14,555 nt of DNA from Pontiellaceae bacterium (GTDB lineage Bacteria; Verrucomicrobiota; Kiritimatiellia; Kiritimatiellales; Tichowtungiaceae). This document shows, one piece after another, positions 6,520-14,248 of this stretch. The stretch is taken from the NCBI GenBank assembly GCA_029934215.1, contig JAOZMR010000047.1:1-14555 (forward strand), read 5' to 3'. Numbering within the stretch: the first letter of the stretch is position 1; every line of letters starts with the position of its first letter. Under the pieces are notes generated by a model. It ran no database searches. It was given only the letters and a program-made list of their open reading frames with translations, and was not told the DNA's origin. Both the position numbers and the translations under genes were made by a program.

Positions 6520-7722
6520 TTAAAAACCAATTCGAGCAAATTTTCGTTTTCCGACGCGAAGAATCATTCCTTCGGCGGGGGTGATTTCGGCTTTGATGTC
6601 TTTGTTCTGTTCGTCGTCGATGCGCACTCCACCCTGCTGAATGAGTCTGCGGGCTTCGCCGTTGGATGACGCGAACCCAGCTTTTACGACCAGATCAATG
6701 AGTCCGATCTTTTCAGCAGATAGTGCGAGTTCAAGCATTTCTTGTGGCAGTTTCTTCTGCGCGAAAATGCGTGCAAACTCTTCTGCGGCTTTTGCGCCTT
6801 CGCCTTCACCGACGAAGCGGTCGACTACGGAGCGGGCGAGGTCTTCTTTTACGGCGCGTGGGTGTAGCTCGCCAGATGCGACGCCTGCGCGCATGGTTTC
6901 AATTTCATCGGGCGTGCGACAGAGGACGTAGTGGAAGTATTTCCACATGAGTTCGTCGCTGACGCTCATGAGTTTGCCGAACATTTCTTTGGCTGTTTCG
7001 TCGATGCCGACGTAGTTGTTGAGGCTTTTGCTCATTTTCTGTACGCCATCGAGCCCTTCAATGAGCGGCAGGGTCATGACGCATTGCGGGTGTTGTCCGT
7101 AGATTTTCTGGAGCTCGCGTCCGAGGAGGAGATTGAAGAGCTGGTCGGTGCCGCCGAGCTCTACATCGGCTTCAACCATTACGGAGTCGTAGGCCTGCAC
7201 GAGCGGATAGAGAAATTCGACGAGGGAAATGGGGCGGTTGTCGGCGTAGCGTTTGGAGAAGTCGTCGCGGGCCAATAGTTGAGCGACGGTGACGTGTGAG
7301 GAGAGGCGAATGACATCTTCGAATTTCATTTCGCCGAGCCACTCAGAGTTGAAACGGATCTCGGTTTTTTCTGGATCGAGAACTTTAAAGACCTGTTTTT
7401 TATAGCTTTCTGCGTTTACGCGAACCTGTTCTTTCGATAGCGCGGGGCGGGTGGCCGATTTCCCGGATGGGTCGCCGATCATCCCAGTGAAGTCGCCGAT
7501 GATGAATACGACGGTGTGCCCAGCATCTTGAAATTCGCGTAGTTTGTTGAGACCAACGACGTGGCCAAGGTGAATATCTGGAGCAGATGGATCCGCCCCG
7601 TATTTAATCCGGAGCCCGCGCCCCTCCGTGGCTGCGATTTCGAGTTTCTTTTTGAGTTCGTCCTCGGAAAAAAGGTCGACATGGCGAGCCGTAAGCAATT
7701 CAAGTTGTTTTTCAATTTTCAT
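6520..7722 (-). CDS. tyrS: Tyrosyl-tRNA synthetase
   Basis: This class I aminoacyl-tRNA synthetase charges tRNA-Tyr. The HIGH-type motif HLGH is at 51-54, the tyrosine-site stretch GGTDQLFNLLLGR near 190-202, and KMSKS at 229-233. A C-terminal S4-like RNA-binding domain (EARRLIQQGGVRIDDE) ends the 400-residue protein, which matches the longer bacterial (TyrZ-like) form. The ATG at 7722 is backed by an in-frame TAG four codons upstream. The bases before it (GTCTCCCACCACT) are pyrimidine-rich and hold no Shine-Dalgarno site. A rpsA terminator lies upstream, so tyrS must have its own promoter or depend on read-through. No T-box-like leader fits in the 80 bp available. cysD follows by 18 bp. Confidence 0.97.
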   Translation of the reverse strand: MKIEKQLELLTARHVDLFSEDELKKKLEIAATEGRGLRIKYGADPSAPDIHLGHVVGLNKLREFQDAGHTVVFIIGDFTGMIGDPSGKSATRPALSKEQVRVNAESYKKQVFKVLDPEKTEIRFNSEWLGEMKFEDVIRLSSHVTVAQLLARDDFSKRYADNRPISLVEFLYPLVQAYDSVMVEADVELGGTDQLFNLLLGRELQKIYGQHPQCVMTLPLIEGLDGVQKMSKSLNNYVGIDETAKEMFGKLMSVSDELMWKYFHYVLCRTPDEIETMRAGVASGELHPRAVKEDLARSVVDRFVGEGEGAKAAEEFARIFAQKKLPQEMLELALSAEKIGLIDLVVKAGFASSNGEARRLIQQGGVRIDDEQNKDIKAEITPAEGMILRVGKRKFARIGF

Positions 7723-7804
7723 AGTGGTGGGAGACTATGAAAAAGAGGTATGCTGAACAAGAAGTATCGAACTCTGAAGTTCAAAAATCTGGTTTTTTTG
7801 ATGC

Positions 7805-7839
7805 AAAAAAACCCGCTCCAGTAAACCGGAACGGGTTTT
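7805..7839 (-). terminator. Rho-independent terminator of rpsA
   Basis: The minus strand forms AAAACCCG...CGGGTTTT (arms 7832-7839 and 7808-7815), extended by TCC/GGA after one mismatch, with an 8-nt loop and a run of seven T. It starts 22 bp after the rpsA stop. The T-run can also pair with an A-run just beyond (7791-7813), an alternative stem that may be accidental. Confidence 0.85.
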
Positions 7840-7861
7840 ATGCAACGAAACAAGTCCGTTT

Positions 7862-9592
7862 CTAGCTTCTTTCGCCAGGATGCCACTCCGCGCCGCCGAT
7901 GCTAAGATCGTCGAACGCTGAGGAGAGGTCAACGAGTTCTTCACCCGGTCGGAGACCGGTAAGCAGATCATCGTTCATCTCAAAGTCCTCGTCGGCAATC
8001 GCCGCAGCTTTGATGCTGAGACCAATGCGGTGCTCCGCAGGATCGATTTTAACAATACGGGCTTTGACTTCGTCGCCAATACTGAGAACCTCTTTGATTT
8101 TATCAACGTGCTCGTTGCTGATCTGGCTGATGTGAACCAACCCGTCGATTCCCTCTTCGAGTTCAACAAACGCACCGAAGTTGGTGAGCTTTGTGACTTT
8201 CCCGTCAACCTTCTGGCCTTCTCTATAGGTATCAGTGATGCGACTCCATGGATCTTCCTGAGCCTGCTTGAGACCGAGAGAGATGCGCTGGTTTGCTGCA
8301 TCGATTTCTAGCACAACCGTTTGAATCTCTTCGCCCTTTTTGAGGACTTCAGACGGATGGTTGATTTTGCGGGTCCAACTCATGTCGGACACATGAACCA
8401 TTCCATCAATCCCGTCTTCGATTTCAACGAAGGCACCGTAGGATGTGAAGTTGCGGACTTTACCGTTTACAACAGAACCAATTGGGTAGCTCATTGCGGC
8501 AACTTCCCATGGGTTCTCCTCGGTCTGGCGCATGCCAAGAGAGATCTTCTTCTCTTCCACGTTGATGTTGAGGACAATCGCTTCGACTTCTTCGCCAATG
8601 CTCATGACATCAGCTGCACGCTGGATGCGTTTTGTCCAAGAAATCTCGGAAACATGAACGAGACCCTCAACACCCTCTTCGACCTGCACAAACGCGCCGT
8701 ATGGGGCGAGACTAACAACCTTACCACGAATACGGGTGCCAACTGGGTATTTAGCATCGATATCTTCCCACGGATTGTTTTGAGTCTGCTTGAGACCGAG
8801 CGAGATGCGTTCTTTCTCGAGATCCACATCAAGAATCATCACATCGAGCTCTTCACCCACTCTAACCATTTCGGTTGGGTGGTTGATGCGACCCCAGCTC
8901 ATGTCGGTGACATGAAGAAGCCCGTCGATACCGTCGAGATCAACAAACGCACCGAAATCGGTGATGTTCTTGACTTTCCCTTTGCGAATCTGGCCGGATT
9001 TGATATCAGCAAGCAATTTGAGTTTCTGCTCACGGCGGGATTCCTCGATGATCTCGCGGCGGGAAACAACAATGTTTTTGCGTTCCTTGTTGATTTTAAG
9101 AATTTTGACTTCGAGCGTTTTGCCCATATATTCGTCGGGGTTCCGAACAGGAACAACATCAACTTGCGATCCAGGAAGAAAGGCGTCGGCGCCAATATCG
9201 AGGATGAATCCGCCCTTAATAATGCGTGTGACAACACCTTCAACAAGGCTACCTTCTTCGCATTCATTAACGATGTGATCCCACTTGCGCTGCTGTTCTG
9301 CCCGTTTTTTACTAAGCACGACCATCCCGTGGCGGTCTTCGAGACATTCGAGAAGAACTTCGACTTCGTCGCCGACGCTCAAATCATTAGCATCCAAAAA
9401 TTCATGCGCATTAACAAGACCTTCCGATTTGTAACCAATATCGATGAGAACTTCGCCATCGGAGATGCGAAGGATTTTACCTGGAACAATTGAATTTGCT
9501 TCAAAATTCTTCAGGGTGTTTTCGTACATTGCGTCGACAGCTGCGGCATCCATACCGATTGTAAAGCTGTTGGGGTTTGTTGTTTCTTCCAT
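7862..9592 (-). CDS. rpsA: 30S ribosomal protein S1
   Basis: This is the largest small-subunit protein. It binds mRNA and helps initiation, especially where Shine-Dalgarno signals are weak. Six S1 (OB-fold) repeats are visible at roughly residues 36-95, 116-178, 200-268, 285-354, 371-440 and 456-526, with repeated GxVxxxxxxGAFV and GLVHVSE/D-like cores. Repeats 1 and 2 are divergent, as is usual for the ribosome-binding pair. An acidic tail of about 50 residues follows. I chose ATG 9592 (576 aa), giving MEETTNP. A TTG at 9628 would add 12 residues without a clear ribosome site. It appears monocistronic, with a terminator downstream. The gap to the divergent gene at 9883 shows no promoter I would defend. 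Confidence 0.96.
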   Translation of the reverse strand: MEETTNPNSFTIGMDAAAVDAMYENTLKNFEANSIVPGKILRISDGEVLIDIGYKSEGLVNAHEFLDANDLSVGDEVEVLLECLEDRHGMVVLSKKRAEQQRKWDHIVNECEEGSLVEGVVTRIIKGGFILDIGADAFLPGSQVDVVPVRNPDEYMGKTLEVKILKINKERKNIVVSRREIIEESRREQKLKLLADIKSGQIRKGKVKNITDFGAFVDLDGIDGLLHVTDMSWGRINHPTEMVRVGEELDVMILDVDLEKERISLGLKQTQNNPWEDIDAKYPVGTRIRGKVVSLAPYGAFVQVEEGVEGLVHVSEISWTKRIQRAADVMSIGEEVEAIVLNINVEEKKISLGMRQTEENPWEVAAMSYPIGSVVNGKVRNFTSYGAFVEIEDGIDGMVHVSDMSWTRKINHPSEVLKKGEEIQTVVLEIDAANQRISLGLKQAQEDPWSRITDTYREGQKVDGKVTKLTNFGAFVELEEGIDGLVHISQISNEHVDKIKEVLSIGDEVKARIVKIDPAEHRIGLSIKAAAIADEDFEMNDDLLTGLRPGEELVDLSSAFDDLSIGGAEWHPGERS

Positions 9593-9784
9593 GGTGTTTA
9601 ATTTTCCACTTTTTCCGGTGACAACCAATTCTCGCGTTTCGCGTGCCGATTCATCCCGGGGTTATATTTTCTTCATCTCGCAAGTCGCTCACGACCACTT
9701 GATCGGTTACATCGCTCTCTCGCGTTTCAAAAAGAGGGGATAGAGTAGTGATTTTGACAACAAACACAAGGCTCAAATTAGTTT

Positions 9785-9799
9785 TTCCAATGTTTGGAA
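9785..9799. repeat. Short palindromic repeat TTCCAA-TGT-TTGGAA
   Basis: This 15-nt palindrome with 6-bp arms lies in the 290-bp gap between rpsA and the divergent gene at 9883. Its arms match the palindrome inside fcl (1667-1683). Otherwise I see no gene or strong promoter in 9593-9882. Confidence 0.5.
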
Positions 9800-9882
9800 T
9801 CGAGTTGGGATTGGATGAAGGTTTGCCTTGCGTTGTCTGCGTGTTTTATGGACACTCCAGCAGTCCTTAAAGGAGAAAGTTT

Positions 9883-10233
9883 GTGTTCGATGATCTACAT
9901 ATTACACAACTTCGAAAAATGAGTGAGAGTATTCTGGAGAAGCTCGCTTCGGAGAAAACGATTTCAACCGAGGAACAACTTACGCTCGTTTTGTATGGAC
10001 TCAACAATCACTATCATACACTGGAGGGGAATGTTCTAGCCGAAATTAAGGAGATGCATTTAGATATGGATCGCCGGTTCGAACAGGTGGAGAAACATTT
10101 CGAACAGGTGGAGATCCGTATTGAAAAGGTGGATAGCCGTTTTGAGCGGGTGTACACCTTTTTGTATTGGATGGTCGGGACGCTTCTTGCTGCGATGGGG
10201 CTTGGCTTCGCATCGTTAGCAATCTTTAAATGA
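9883..10233 (+). CDS. Small coiled-coil protein with C-terminal membrane anchor
   Basis: The protein has 116 residues and is not a family I can name with certainty. The N-terminal half is helical. Residues 62-90 form a heptad coiled coil with repeats FEQVEKH, FEQVEIR, IEKVDSR and FERV. One hydrophobic helix (about 91-114, YTFLYWMVGTLLAAMGLGFA) ends the protein, so a tail-anchored membrane protein with the coil in the cytoplasm is likely. The coil is encoded by a 21-bp tandem repeat at 10078-10152. The start is GTG 9883, supported by AAGGAG at 9870-9875 with 7 bases between. It is the only plus-strand gene between two minus-strand blocks and stops 34 bp from the convergent argB stop. Similar short proteins with variable numbers of FEQVxxR repeats occur in many bacteria and have no settled function. 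Confidence 0.8.
   Translation: MFDDLHITQLRKMSESILEKLASEKTISTEEQLTLVLYGLNNHYHTLEGNVLAEIKEMHLDMDRRFEQVEKHFEQVEIRIEKVDSRFERVYTFLYWMVGTLLAAMGLGFASLAIFK
10078..10152 (+). repeat. 21-bp tandem repeat coding for heptads
   Basis: Units are at 10078-10098, 10099-10119 and 10120-10140, plus a partial unit at 10141-10152. The first two begin TTCGAACAGGTGGAGA and are nearly identical; later units are more diverged. Each unit is seven codons, exactly one coiled-coil heptad, so unit gain or loss would keep the frame. Confidence 0.75.
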
Positions 10234-10245
10234 CGCTTTAACTGC

Positions 10246-10267
10246 CCTTATGCAAAACGCCCATTTT
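10246..10267 (+). repeat. Partial copy of the 104-bp repeat between convergent genes
   Basis: CCCTTATGCAAAACGCCC followed by ATTTT matches CCCTCATACAAAACGCCC-ATTTT of copy 1 (665-687) except at two positions. Similarity stops exactly at the argB stop codon (10268-10270). Only the first part of the element is here, in the 34-bp gap between the gene ending at 10233 and argB. Confidence 0.65.
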
Positions 10268-11146
10268 CTAAGTTTTTTTGATCAACTCGGTGCCAACGCC
10301 TTTGTCTGTGAAGAGCTCGAGAAGGAGCGAGTGGGGGAACGTTGAGTCGATGATATGAACTTTGTTTACTCCGTTTTTGAGTGCTTCGACCGCGCCTTTA
10401 ATTTTCGGGAGCATGCCGCCGGAAATGATGCCTGTTGCAATTAAATCTTCAATTTCTTCGATCTTTAGGCTGGTGATCAAAGTGGTCGGGTCGGTCTGGT
10501 CTCTCATGAGACCTGGAACGTCACTGAGGAATACGAGTTTCCGTGCTTTGAGCGCACGCGCGACGGCGTTGGCAATTTCGTCGGCGTTGACGTTGTAGAG
10601 TTTTCCGTCTTCGCCGCGTCCTAGCGGCGTGATGACTGGGATGATGTCGGCGTTTAGGTATGCATTGATCGGTTCGATGTCGACGTCTGTTACTTTGCCA
10701 ACGTAACCCCAGTCGAGCTTTTCTTGTGTTTCAGGATCGATTTCGCTATGTTTTTTGACTTTGATGATGTCTTCGCCGTGGATGCCACGCGCTTTGCCGC
10801 CGTAGTTTTCGATGATCTCGACCAAGTGGGGATTCACCTCGGTGTTGAGGACGCTTTCAACGACGGAGATCGTCGATTCGTCGGTAACTCGCAATCCATG
10901 AATGAAGTTTGGCTGAATGTGCGCTTCCTTCATTTTTTTGGATACCGCTTTTCCACCGCCGTGTACGAGGACGGGCTGGAGTCCAACGCATTCCATAAAT
11001 GCGATGTCTTTTAGAATATTTCGGTAGCCGATCTCGCTTTCCATGATCGATCCGCCGAATTTGACGACGACGGTATCGCTCCTGAATTTTTGAATGTAGG
11101 GGAGGGCTTCGACGAGTACGGATGCTTTTTCAATCATTTGTTGCAT
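10268..11146 (-). CDS. argB: Acetylglutamate kinase
   Basis: The enzyme phosphorylates N-acetyl-L-glutamate in arginine biosynthesis. It is an amino-acid-kinase fold. VVKFGGS near the N-terminus binds phosphate, followed by LVHGGGKAVS, GLRVTD, NADEIANAVA and SDVPGLM. An N-terminal helix before the kinase core (MIEKASVLVEALPYIQKF) resembles that of hexameric, arginine-inhibited forms, so feedback inhibition is possible but unproven. I chose ATG 11146 (292 aa), the usual family length, with AGAGAG upstream. The frame extends to a TTG at 11212, but an AGAGGA only 2 bases before it makes that start unlikely. It lies 73 bp after argJ, presumably in one operon. Its stop codon abuts a fragment of the dispersed repeat. 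Confidence 0.96.
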   Translation of the reverse strand: MQQMIEKASVLVEALPYIQKFRSDTVVVKFGGSIMESEIGYRNILKDIAFMECVGLQPVLVHGGGKAVSKKMKEAHIQPNFIHGLRVTDESTISVVESVLNTEVNPHLVEIIENYGGKARGIHGEDIIKVKKHSEIDPETQEKLDWGYVGKVTDVDIEPINAYLNADIIPVITPLGRGEDGKLYNVNADEIANAVARALKARKLVFLSDVPGLMRDQTDPTTLITSLKIEEIEDLIATGIISGGMLPKIKGAVEALKNGVNKVHIIDSTFPHSLLLELFTDKGVGTELIKKT

Positions 11147-11219
11147 GGGTGTATCTCTCTGTTGAATGGATGGGGAATGGGTGACGATGTTGAATCCCCT
11201 ATGCTCGATCAAGTCCTCT

Positions 11220-12404
11220 TTATTCCACGTTTATTTGGACGTATTTTTCTGTACAATTGCATGTGTAGACCACGGCTTCGCCGTTGCCGAGGTTTAAATT
11301 GATATGAATGGTGAACGCGTCTTTTGAAACGGTCTTGACGAGTTCTTCTTCCGAGGCTTCTGTGAAGGCCATTCCGCCCCGCACGGCGGGTGCGGCATCG
11401 TATGTGATGTCTATTTTGTTTTCCTGCACCTGCGCGCTGGAGTAGCCGACCGCGTCGATGATGCGTCCCCAATTCGGTCGGGTTCCTGCCCATGCGGTTT
11501 TGTTGAGCATGGAGTTGGCGACCGATCGTGCGGCGTCGTCGGCTTCGCCGTTGCTCGCCGCGCCGATGACTCGTACGGTGACGACCCGGGTTGCGCCTTC
11601 GCCGTCTTTGACGATCATCATCGCAAGCTCAAAGAGAATTTTTTCCAAGGTTTGGAGAAATAGATTCCAATCCTTGAAGTCTTGTGTGAGGAGTTCGTTG
11701 CCAGCTTTGCCGTTGGCGAGGGCGATGACGGTGTCGTTTGTGCTTTGGTCTCCGTCCACACTGATCCGGTTGAAGCTTGCGTTTGTGGCGATCCTGAGTG
11801 CGCACTGAAGGGCGTGTTTTTCGACTGCGGCGTCTGTGACGATGTATCCGAGCATGGTTGCCATGTTGGGCTCGATCATGCCGGAGCCTTTTGCGAGACC
11901 GGTGATCCGTACGGGTTTACCGTCGATTTCGATTTCAGCGGTTATGCTTTTGGGAACCAGATCGGTCGTCATCATCGCCTCTGCTGCGTCTAAACCGTTC
12001 TCTGTGGAGAGGTTTTCAAAAAGAGTTTCGACGCCTGCGTTTATTTTGTTCATCGGCAGAGGTTTTCCGATTGTGCCGGTGGAGCAGACGAAGATGTTTT
12101 TTGGATCCACTCCGAGACGTTTGGCCGCAAGAATTGCTGTTGCCTTGGTGTCGGCTGCACCTTGCCGTCCTGTGCAGGCGTTGGCATTTCCGCTATTCAC
12201 CACAATCGCCCGAGCGCCGACGTGCTCAACTACCTGGATGCCCCACATTACGGGCGCGGCTTTGATCTGGTTTGTGGTGAAGACTGCCGCGCTAACCGCC
12301 GGTACGTCCGAAACGATTAGTGCCATGTCTTTGACGTTTTTCTTTTTGATTCCTGCTGCAATTCCTGCTGCAGAAAATCCGTTTGGGAGGGGTAAGTGGT
12401 TCAT
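11220..12404 (-). CDS. argJ: Bifunctional glutamate N-acetyltransferase / ornithine acetyltransferase
   Basis: ArgJ transfers the acetyl group from N-acetylornithine to glutamate, recycling acetyl in the arginine pathway. Some members also use acetyl-CoA. The precursor cleaves itself into two chains before the Thr of the ATML motif, here Thr183 in PNMATMLGYIVTD. Other family marks are SGNANACTG (71-79) and CSTGTIGKPLPM (107-118), and the C-terminal DITYDAAPAVRGGMAF. 394 residues is normal. The ATG at 12404 has AAGGAA upstream; the frame stays open farther upstream but reads through the rpsI terminator and is not credible. Whether it is mono- or bifunctional cannot be told from sequence. argB follows. 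argC is not between rpsI and argJ. Confidence 0.95.
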   Translation of the reverse strand: MNHLPLPNGFSAAGIAAGIKKKNVKDMALIVSDVPAVSAAVFTTNQIKAAPVMWGIQVVEHVGARAIVVNSGNANACTGRQGAADTKATAILAAKRLGVDPKNIFVCSTGTIGKPLPMNKINAGVETLFENLSTENGLDAAEAMMTTDLVPKSITAEIEIDGKPVRITGLAKGSGMIEPNMATMLGYIVTDAAVEKHALQCALRIATNASFNRISVDGDQSTNDTVIALANGKAGNELLTQDFKDWNLFLQTLEKILFELAMMIVKDGEGATRVVTVRVIGAASNGEADDAARSVANSMLNKTAWAGTRPNWGRIIDAVGYSSAQVQENKIDITYDAAPAVRGGMAFTEASEEELVKTVSKDAFTIHINLNLGNGEAVVYTCNCTEKYVQINVE

Positions 12405-12527
12405 GGTCGTTCCTTTTTTTCGCGCTTCACCTCGGTTGTGCTCTCGTTCAAGAAATCTCGTTCGAGGAAGCAAAAACCGTCGCTGGGGTAAACGAGGCAG
12501 GAAGCACTCGTCTACGTAATAGAGGAC

Positions 12528-12556
12528 AAAAAAAGTCCCAGCGGGAGGCTGGGACT
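12528..12556 (-). terminator. Rho-independent terminator of rplM-rpsI
   Basis: The minus strand reads AGTCCCAGC-CTCCC-GCTGGGACT, a perfect 9-bp stem, followed by a run of T. It begins 24 bp after the rpsI stop and separates the ribosomal operon from argJ. This means argJ-argB needs a promoter within about 12405-12527. Confidence 0.93.
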
Positions 12557-12579
12557 GTCGTACTCCTTGATTCTCGATA

Positions 12580-12984
12580 TTAGCGTTTCGAGAACTGGAA
12601 GCGTTTGCGTGCACCCGGTTGTCCAGGTTTCTTACGCTCTTTCATGCGAGCGTCGCGTGTGAGGAAGCCGCCCTTTTTCAGAACCGGTTTCAAATCCTCT
12701 TCGGCAACGATGAGCGCACGGGAGAGTCCGTGAGCAATTGCTCCGGACTGACCGACTTTGCCGCCGCCCTTAACGGATGCTTTCAAATCGTACTGGTCTG
12801 CACGCTCGGTGAGCACGAGAGGACGAGATACGGTTTCGATCATGTCGCGGGTATCGAAATACTCCTTAACATCTTTTCCGTTCACGATAACAGAACCCGA
12901 TCCTCTAACCAGGCGGACACGTGCTACGGAGGTTTTTCGCCGACCTGTTGCGGCAAATTCACTAACTTTTTTCGCTACTACCAT
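12580..12984 (-). CDS. rpsI: 30S ribosomal protein S9
   Basis: This is a small-subunit head protein whose C-terminal tail reaches toward the P-site tRNA. The 134 residues include the hallmarks GRRKTSVARVRLVRGSG near the N-terminus, VKGGGKVGQSGAIAHGLSRAL in the middle, and the basic end KPGQPGARKRFQFSKR with the universal terminal Arg. The ATG at 12984 has AAGGA 7 bases upstream. It follows rplM by 14 bp, the near-universal L13-S9 pairing, and is followed by a strong terminator. No unusual residues were seen. Confidence 0.98.
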   Translation of the reverse strand: MVVAKKVSEFAATGRRKTSVARVRLVRGSGSVIVNGKDVKEYFDTRDMIETVSRPLVLTERADQYDLKASVKGGGKVGQSGAIAHGLSRALIVAEEDLKPVLKKGGFLTRDARMKERKKPGQPGARKRFQFSKR

Positions 12985-12998
12985 AATGATTCCTTCAA

Positions 12999-13433
12999 TT
13001 AGCCTTTAAATTCGAGAGTTTTTACTTTTTGCGCCGCGTGCGGATGGTCGGGGCCAACATGAACCTTCAACCGTTTAATTGTTTTCCGGCTTAAGCGGTT
13101 TTTCGGAAGCATACCTTCAACTGCCTGTGTAATAATTCGTTCCGGATGGATCGCACGGATGGCAGAAGCTGGGAGTTGTTTGAGACCGCTTGGGTATCCA
13201 CTGAAATCTTGGTAGATTTTGCCTTTCTCTTTATTACCGGTTAGTTTGATCTTCTCGGCGTTCACGACGACCACAAAGTCGCCTGTGTCAACATGCGGTG
13301 TATAGGTCGGTTTATTACGCCCACGCAGGATGTCGGCGATGGCTACGGCGAGGCGACCGGTTGATTTGTCGGTGGCATCCACCACAAACCAGTCGCGCTG
13401 GATATCATTTTCGTTTGCTACAAATGTCTTCAT
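12999..13433 (-). CDS. rplM: 50S ribosomal protein L13
   Basis: This is an early-assembly large-subunit protein. The 144 residues include RDWFVVDATDKSTGRLA at the start, ADILRGRNKPTYTPHVDTGDFVVVVNAEKI, and MLPKNRLSRKTIKRLKVHVGPDHPH, all typical of bacterial L13. The ATG at 13433 has a purine-rich AAGAAAGA upstream. It is the first gene of an rplM-rpsI operon. A promoter with a consensus -35 lies 33-61 bp upstream of the start. Confidence 0.98.
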   Translation of the reverse strand: MKTFVANENDIQRDWFVVDATDKSTGRLAVAIADILRGRNKPTYTPHVDTGDFVVVVNAEKIKLTGNKEKGKIYQDFSGYPSGLKQLPASAIRAIHPERIITQAVEGMLPKNRLSRKTIKRLKVHVGPDHPHAAQKVKTLEFKG

Positions 13434-13465
13434 CTAAAATCTTTCTTTTCGAGTACGAGGCGGAA

Positions 13466-13494
13466 AACGTATACGAGGGGGTAGTCCGTGTCAA
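13466..13494 (-). promoter_or_regulatory. Sigma-70-type promoter for rplM-rpsI
   Basis: On the minus strand a consensus -35 TTGACA (13489-13494) is followed by 17 bases and TACGTT (13466-13471). A TATACG at 15 bases overlaps it. It is the only such site in the divergent gap and points toward rplM. Confidence 0.65.
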
Positions 13495-13532
13495 CACTTG
13501 CCGCAAAAAGTTTTCCTTCAGGAAGAGATTCC

Positions 13533-13561
13533 TTGGCATGAATTGGCGCATTCGCTATACA
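13533..13561 (+). promoter_or_regulatory. Sigma-70-type promoter, predicted leaderless start for the DUF218 gene
   Basis: TTGGCA (13533-13538), 17 bases, then TATACA (13556-13561). Only seven bases (TTTTTAA) separate the -10 element from the ATG at 13569, so transcription would begin at or within a base or two of the start codon. No Shine-Dalgarno site precedes the gene, which fits leaderless translation. Confidence 0.6.
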
Positions 13562-13568
13562 TTTTTAA

Positions 13569-14213
13569 ATGAAATTTTTTCGCAAATCCGAGGTCCTTCT
13601 TCCTTCTCGTTCGGGGGTTTTCCTGTTTCTTCTTCTCACCGGAGTTCTGGGGGTTGGCTTGTCACAAAGCCTCTACCCTTTTCTTGCCCAGAACAAACCG
13701 TTGAAAAAAGCTGACCTCATTATTATAGAGGGCTGGCTGCCGGATGCTGAATTGGCGCAGCTTATCACGAACATTGACCCACACGCCGTTTTCGTCACCA
13801 CCGGAGGTCCAATTAAGTTTGGCGGAACTCTTTTTGACGACAAAACCTATGCAGAGATCACCACCATGCGCCTTCAAAAAATGGGAATCTCCTTAAACTC
13901 CATTCTAACAGCATCTGCACCTGATACCGTTGCTGACCGCACCTACACCTCCGCGTTGGCCGTGCGTGATACGCTCGAAGAGCACGATTTATTTGGACGC
14001 CCGACCAATTTATATACGCTCGGCGCACACAGCCGACGATCCTTTTTGCTTTATCGCTTCGCCTTTGACTTCGGAGATTTTCTGGGTGTTGTTTCGCTGG
14101 AAAACGAAGAGCTCGATTTGCATCGATGGTTCCGCAGCAGTCTCGCGTTCCGGCACGTCGTGAACGAAGCGATCGCATGGCTCTACGTCCAATGCACTCG
14201 CTGGAGATATTAG
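13569..14213 (+). CDS. YdcF/SanA-like DUF218 membrane protein
   Basis: The protein has 214 residues and one N-terminal membrane helix (about 16-38, VFLFLLLTGVLGVGLSQSLYPFL), then a soluble DUF218-like domain. Family-type features are ADLIIIEGWLPDAELAQL (48-65), VTTGGPIKFG (76-85), the YAEITTMRLQKMGI stretch, an APDTVADRTYTSAL region where YdcF proteins have their conserved N/T segment, then LGAHSRRSFLLYR. A C-terminal FRSSLAFRHVVNEAIAWLYV follows. SanA, ElyC and YdcF relatives are linked to envelope integrity or polysaccharide metabolism, but the substrate is unknown. It is divergent from rplM, with a promoter giving a probable leaderless mRNA. It is followed 35 bp later by the second copy of the 104-bp repeat. 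Confidence 0.8.
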   Translation: MKFFRKSEVLLPSRSGVFLFLLLTGVLGVGLSQSLYPFLAQNKPLKKADLIIIEGWLPDAELAQLITNIDPHAVFVTTGGPIKFGGTLFDDKTYAEITTMRLQKMGISLNSILTASAPDTVADRTYTSALAVRDTLEEHDLFGRPTNLYTLGAHSRRSFLLYRFAFDFGDFLGVVSLENEELDLHRWFRSSLAFRHVVNEAIAWLYVQCTRWRY

Positions 14214-14248
14214 AAAGGAGAGAGCTGGAGAGTTGGGGAGTTGGTGAT

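Noticed and set aside
7723..7861. T-box leader for tyrS
   Set aside because: Between the rpsA terminator and tyrS there are only about 80 bp, with no antiterminator/terminator pair and no visible T-box core. The terminator present belongs to rpsA.
8321..9493. Long plus-strand open frame (390 codons) opposite rpsA
   Set aside because: It lies entirely antisense to a clear six-domain S1 gene, has no recognisable motifs, and is explained by the codon use of rpsA.
9593..9628. Longer rpsA starting at TTG 9628
   Set aside because: The 12 added residues resemble no S1 N-terminus. ATG 9592 is preferred, though the TTG cannot be fully excluded.
11147..11212. Longer argB starting at TTG 11212
   Set aside because: The extra residues are not typical of the family, the purine run is only 2 bases from the TTG, and ATG 11146 gives the usual length.
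12405..12614. N-terminal extension of argJ
   Set aside because: The open frame runs through the rpsI terminator and part of rpsI. ATG 12404 has a ribosome site and matches the family N-terminus.
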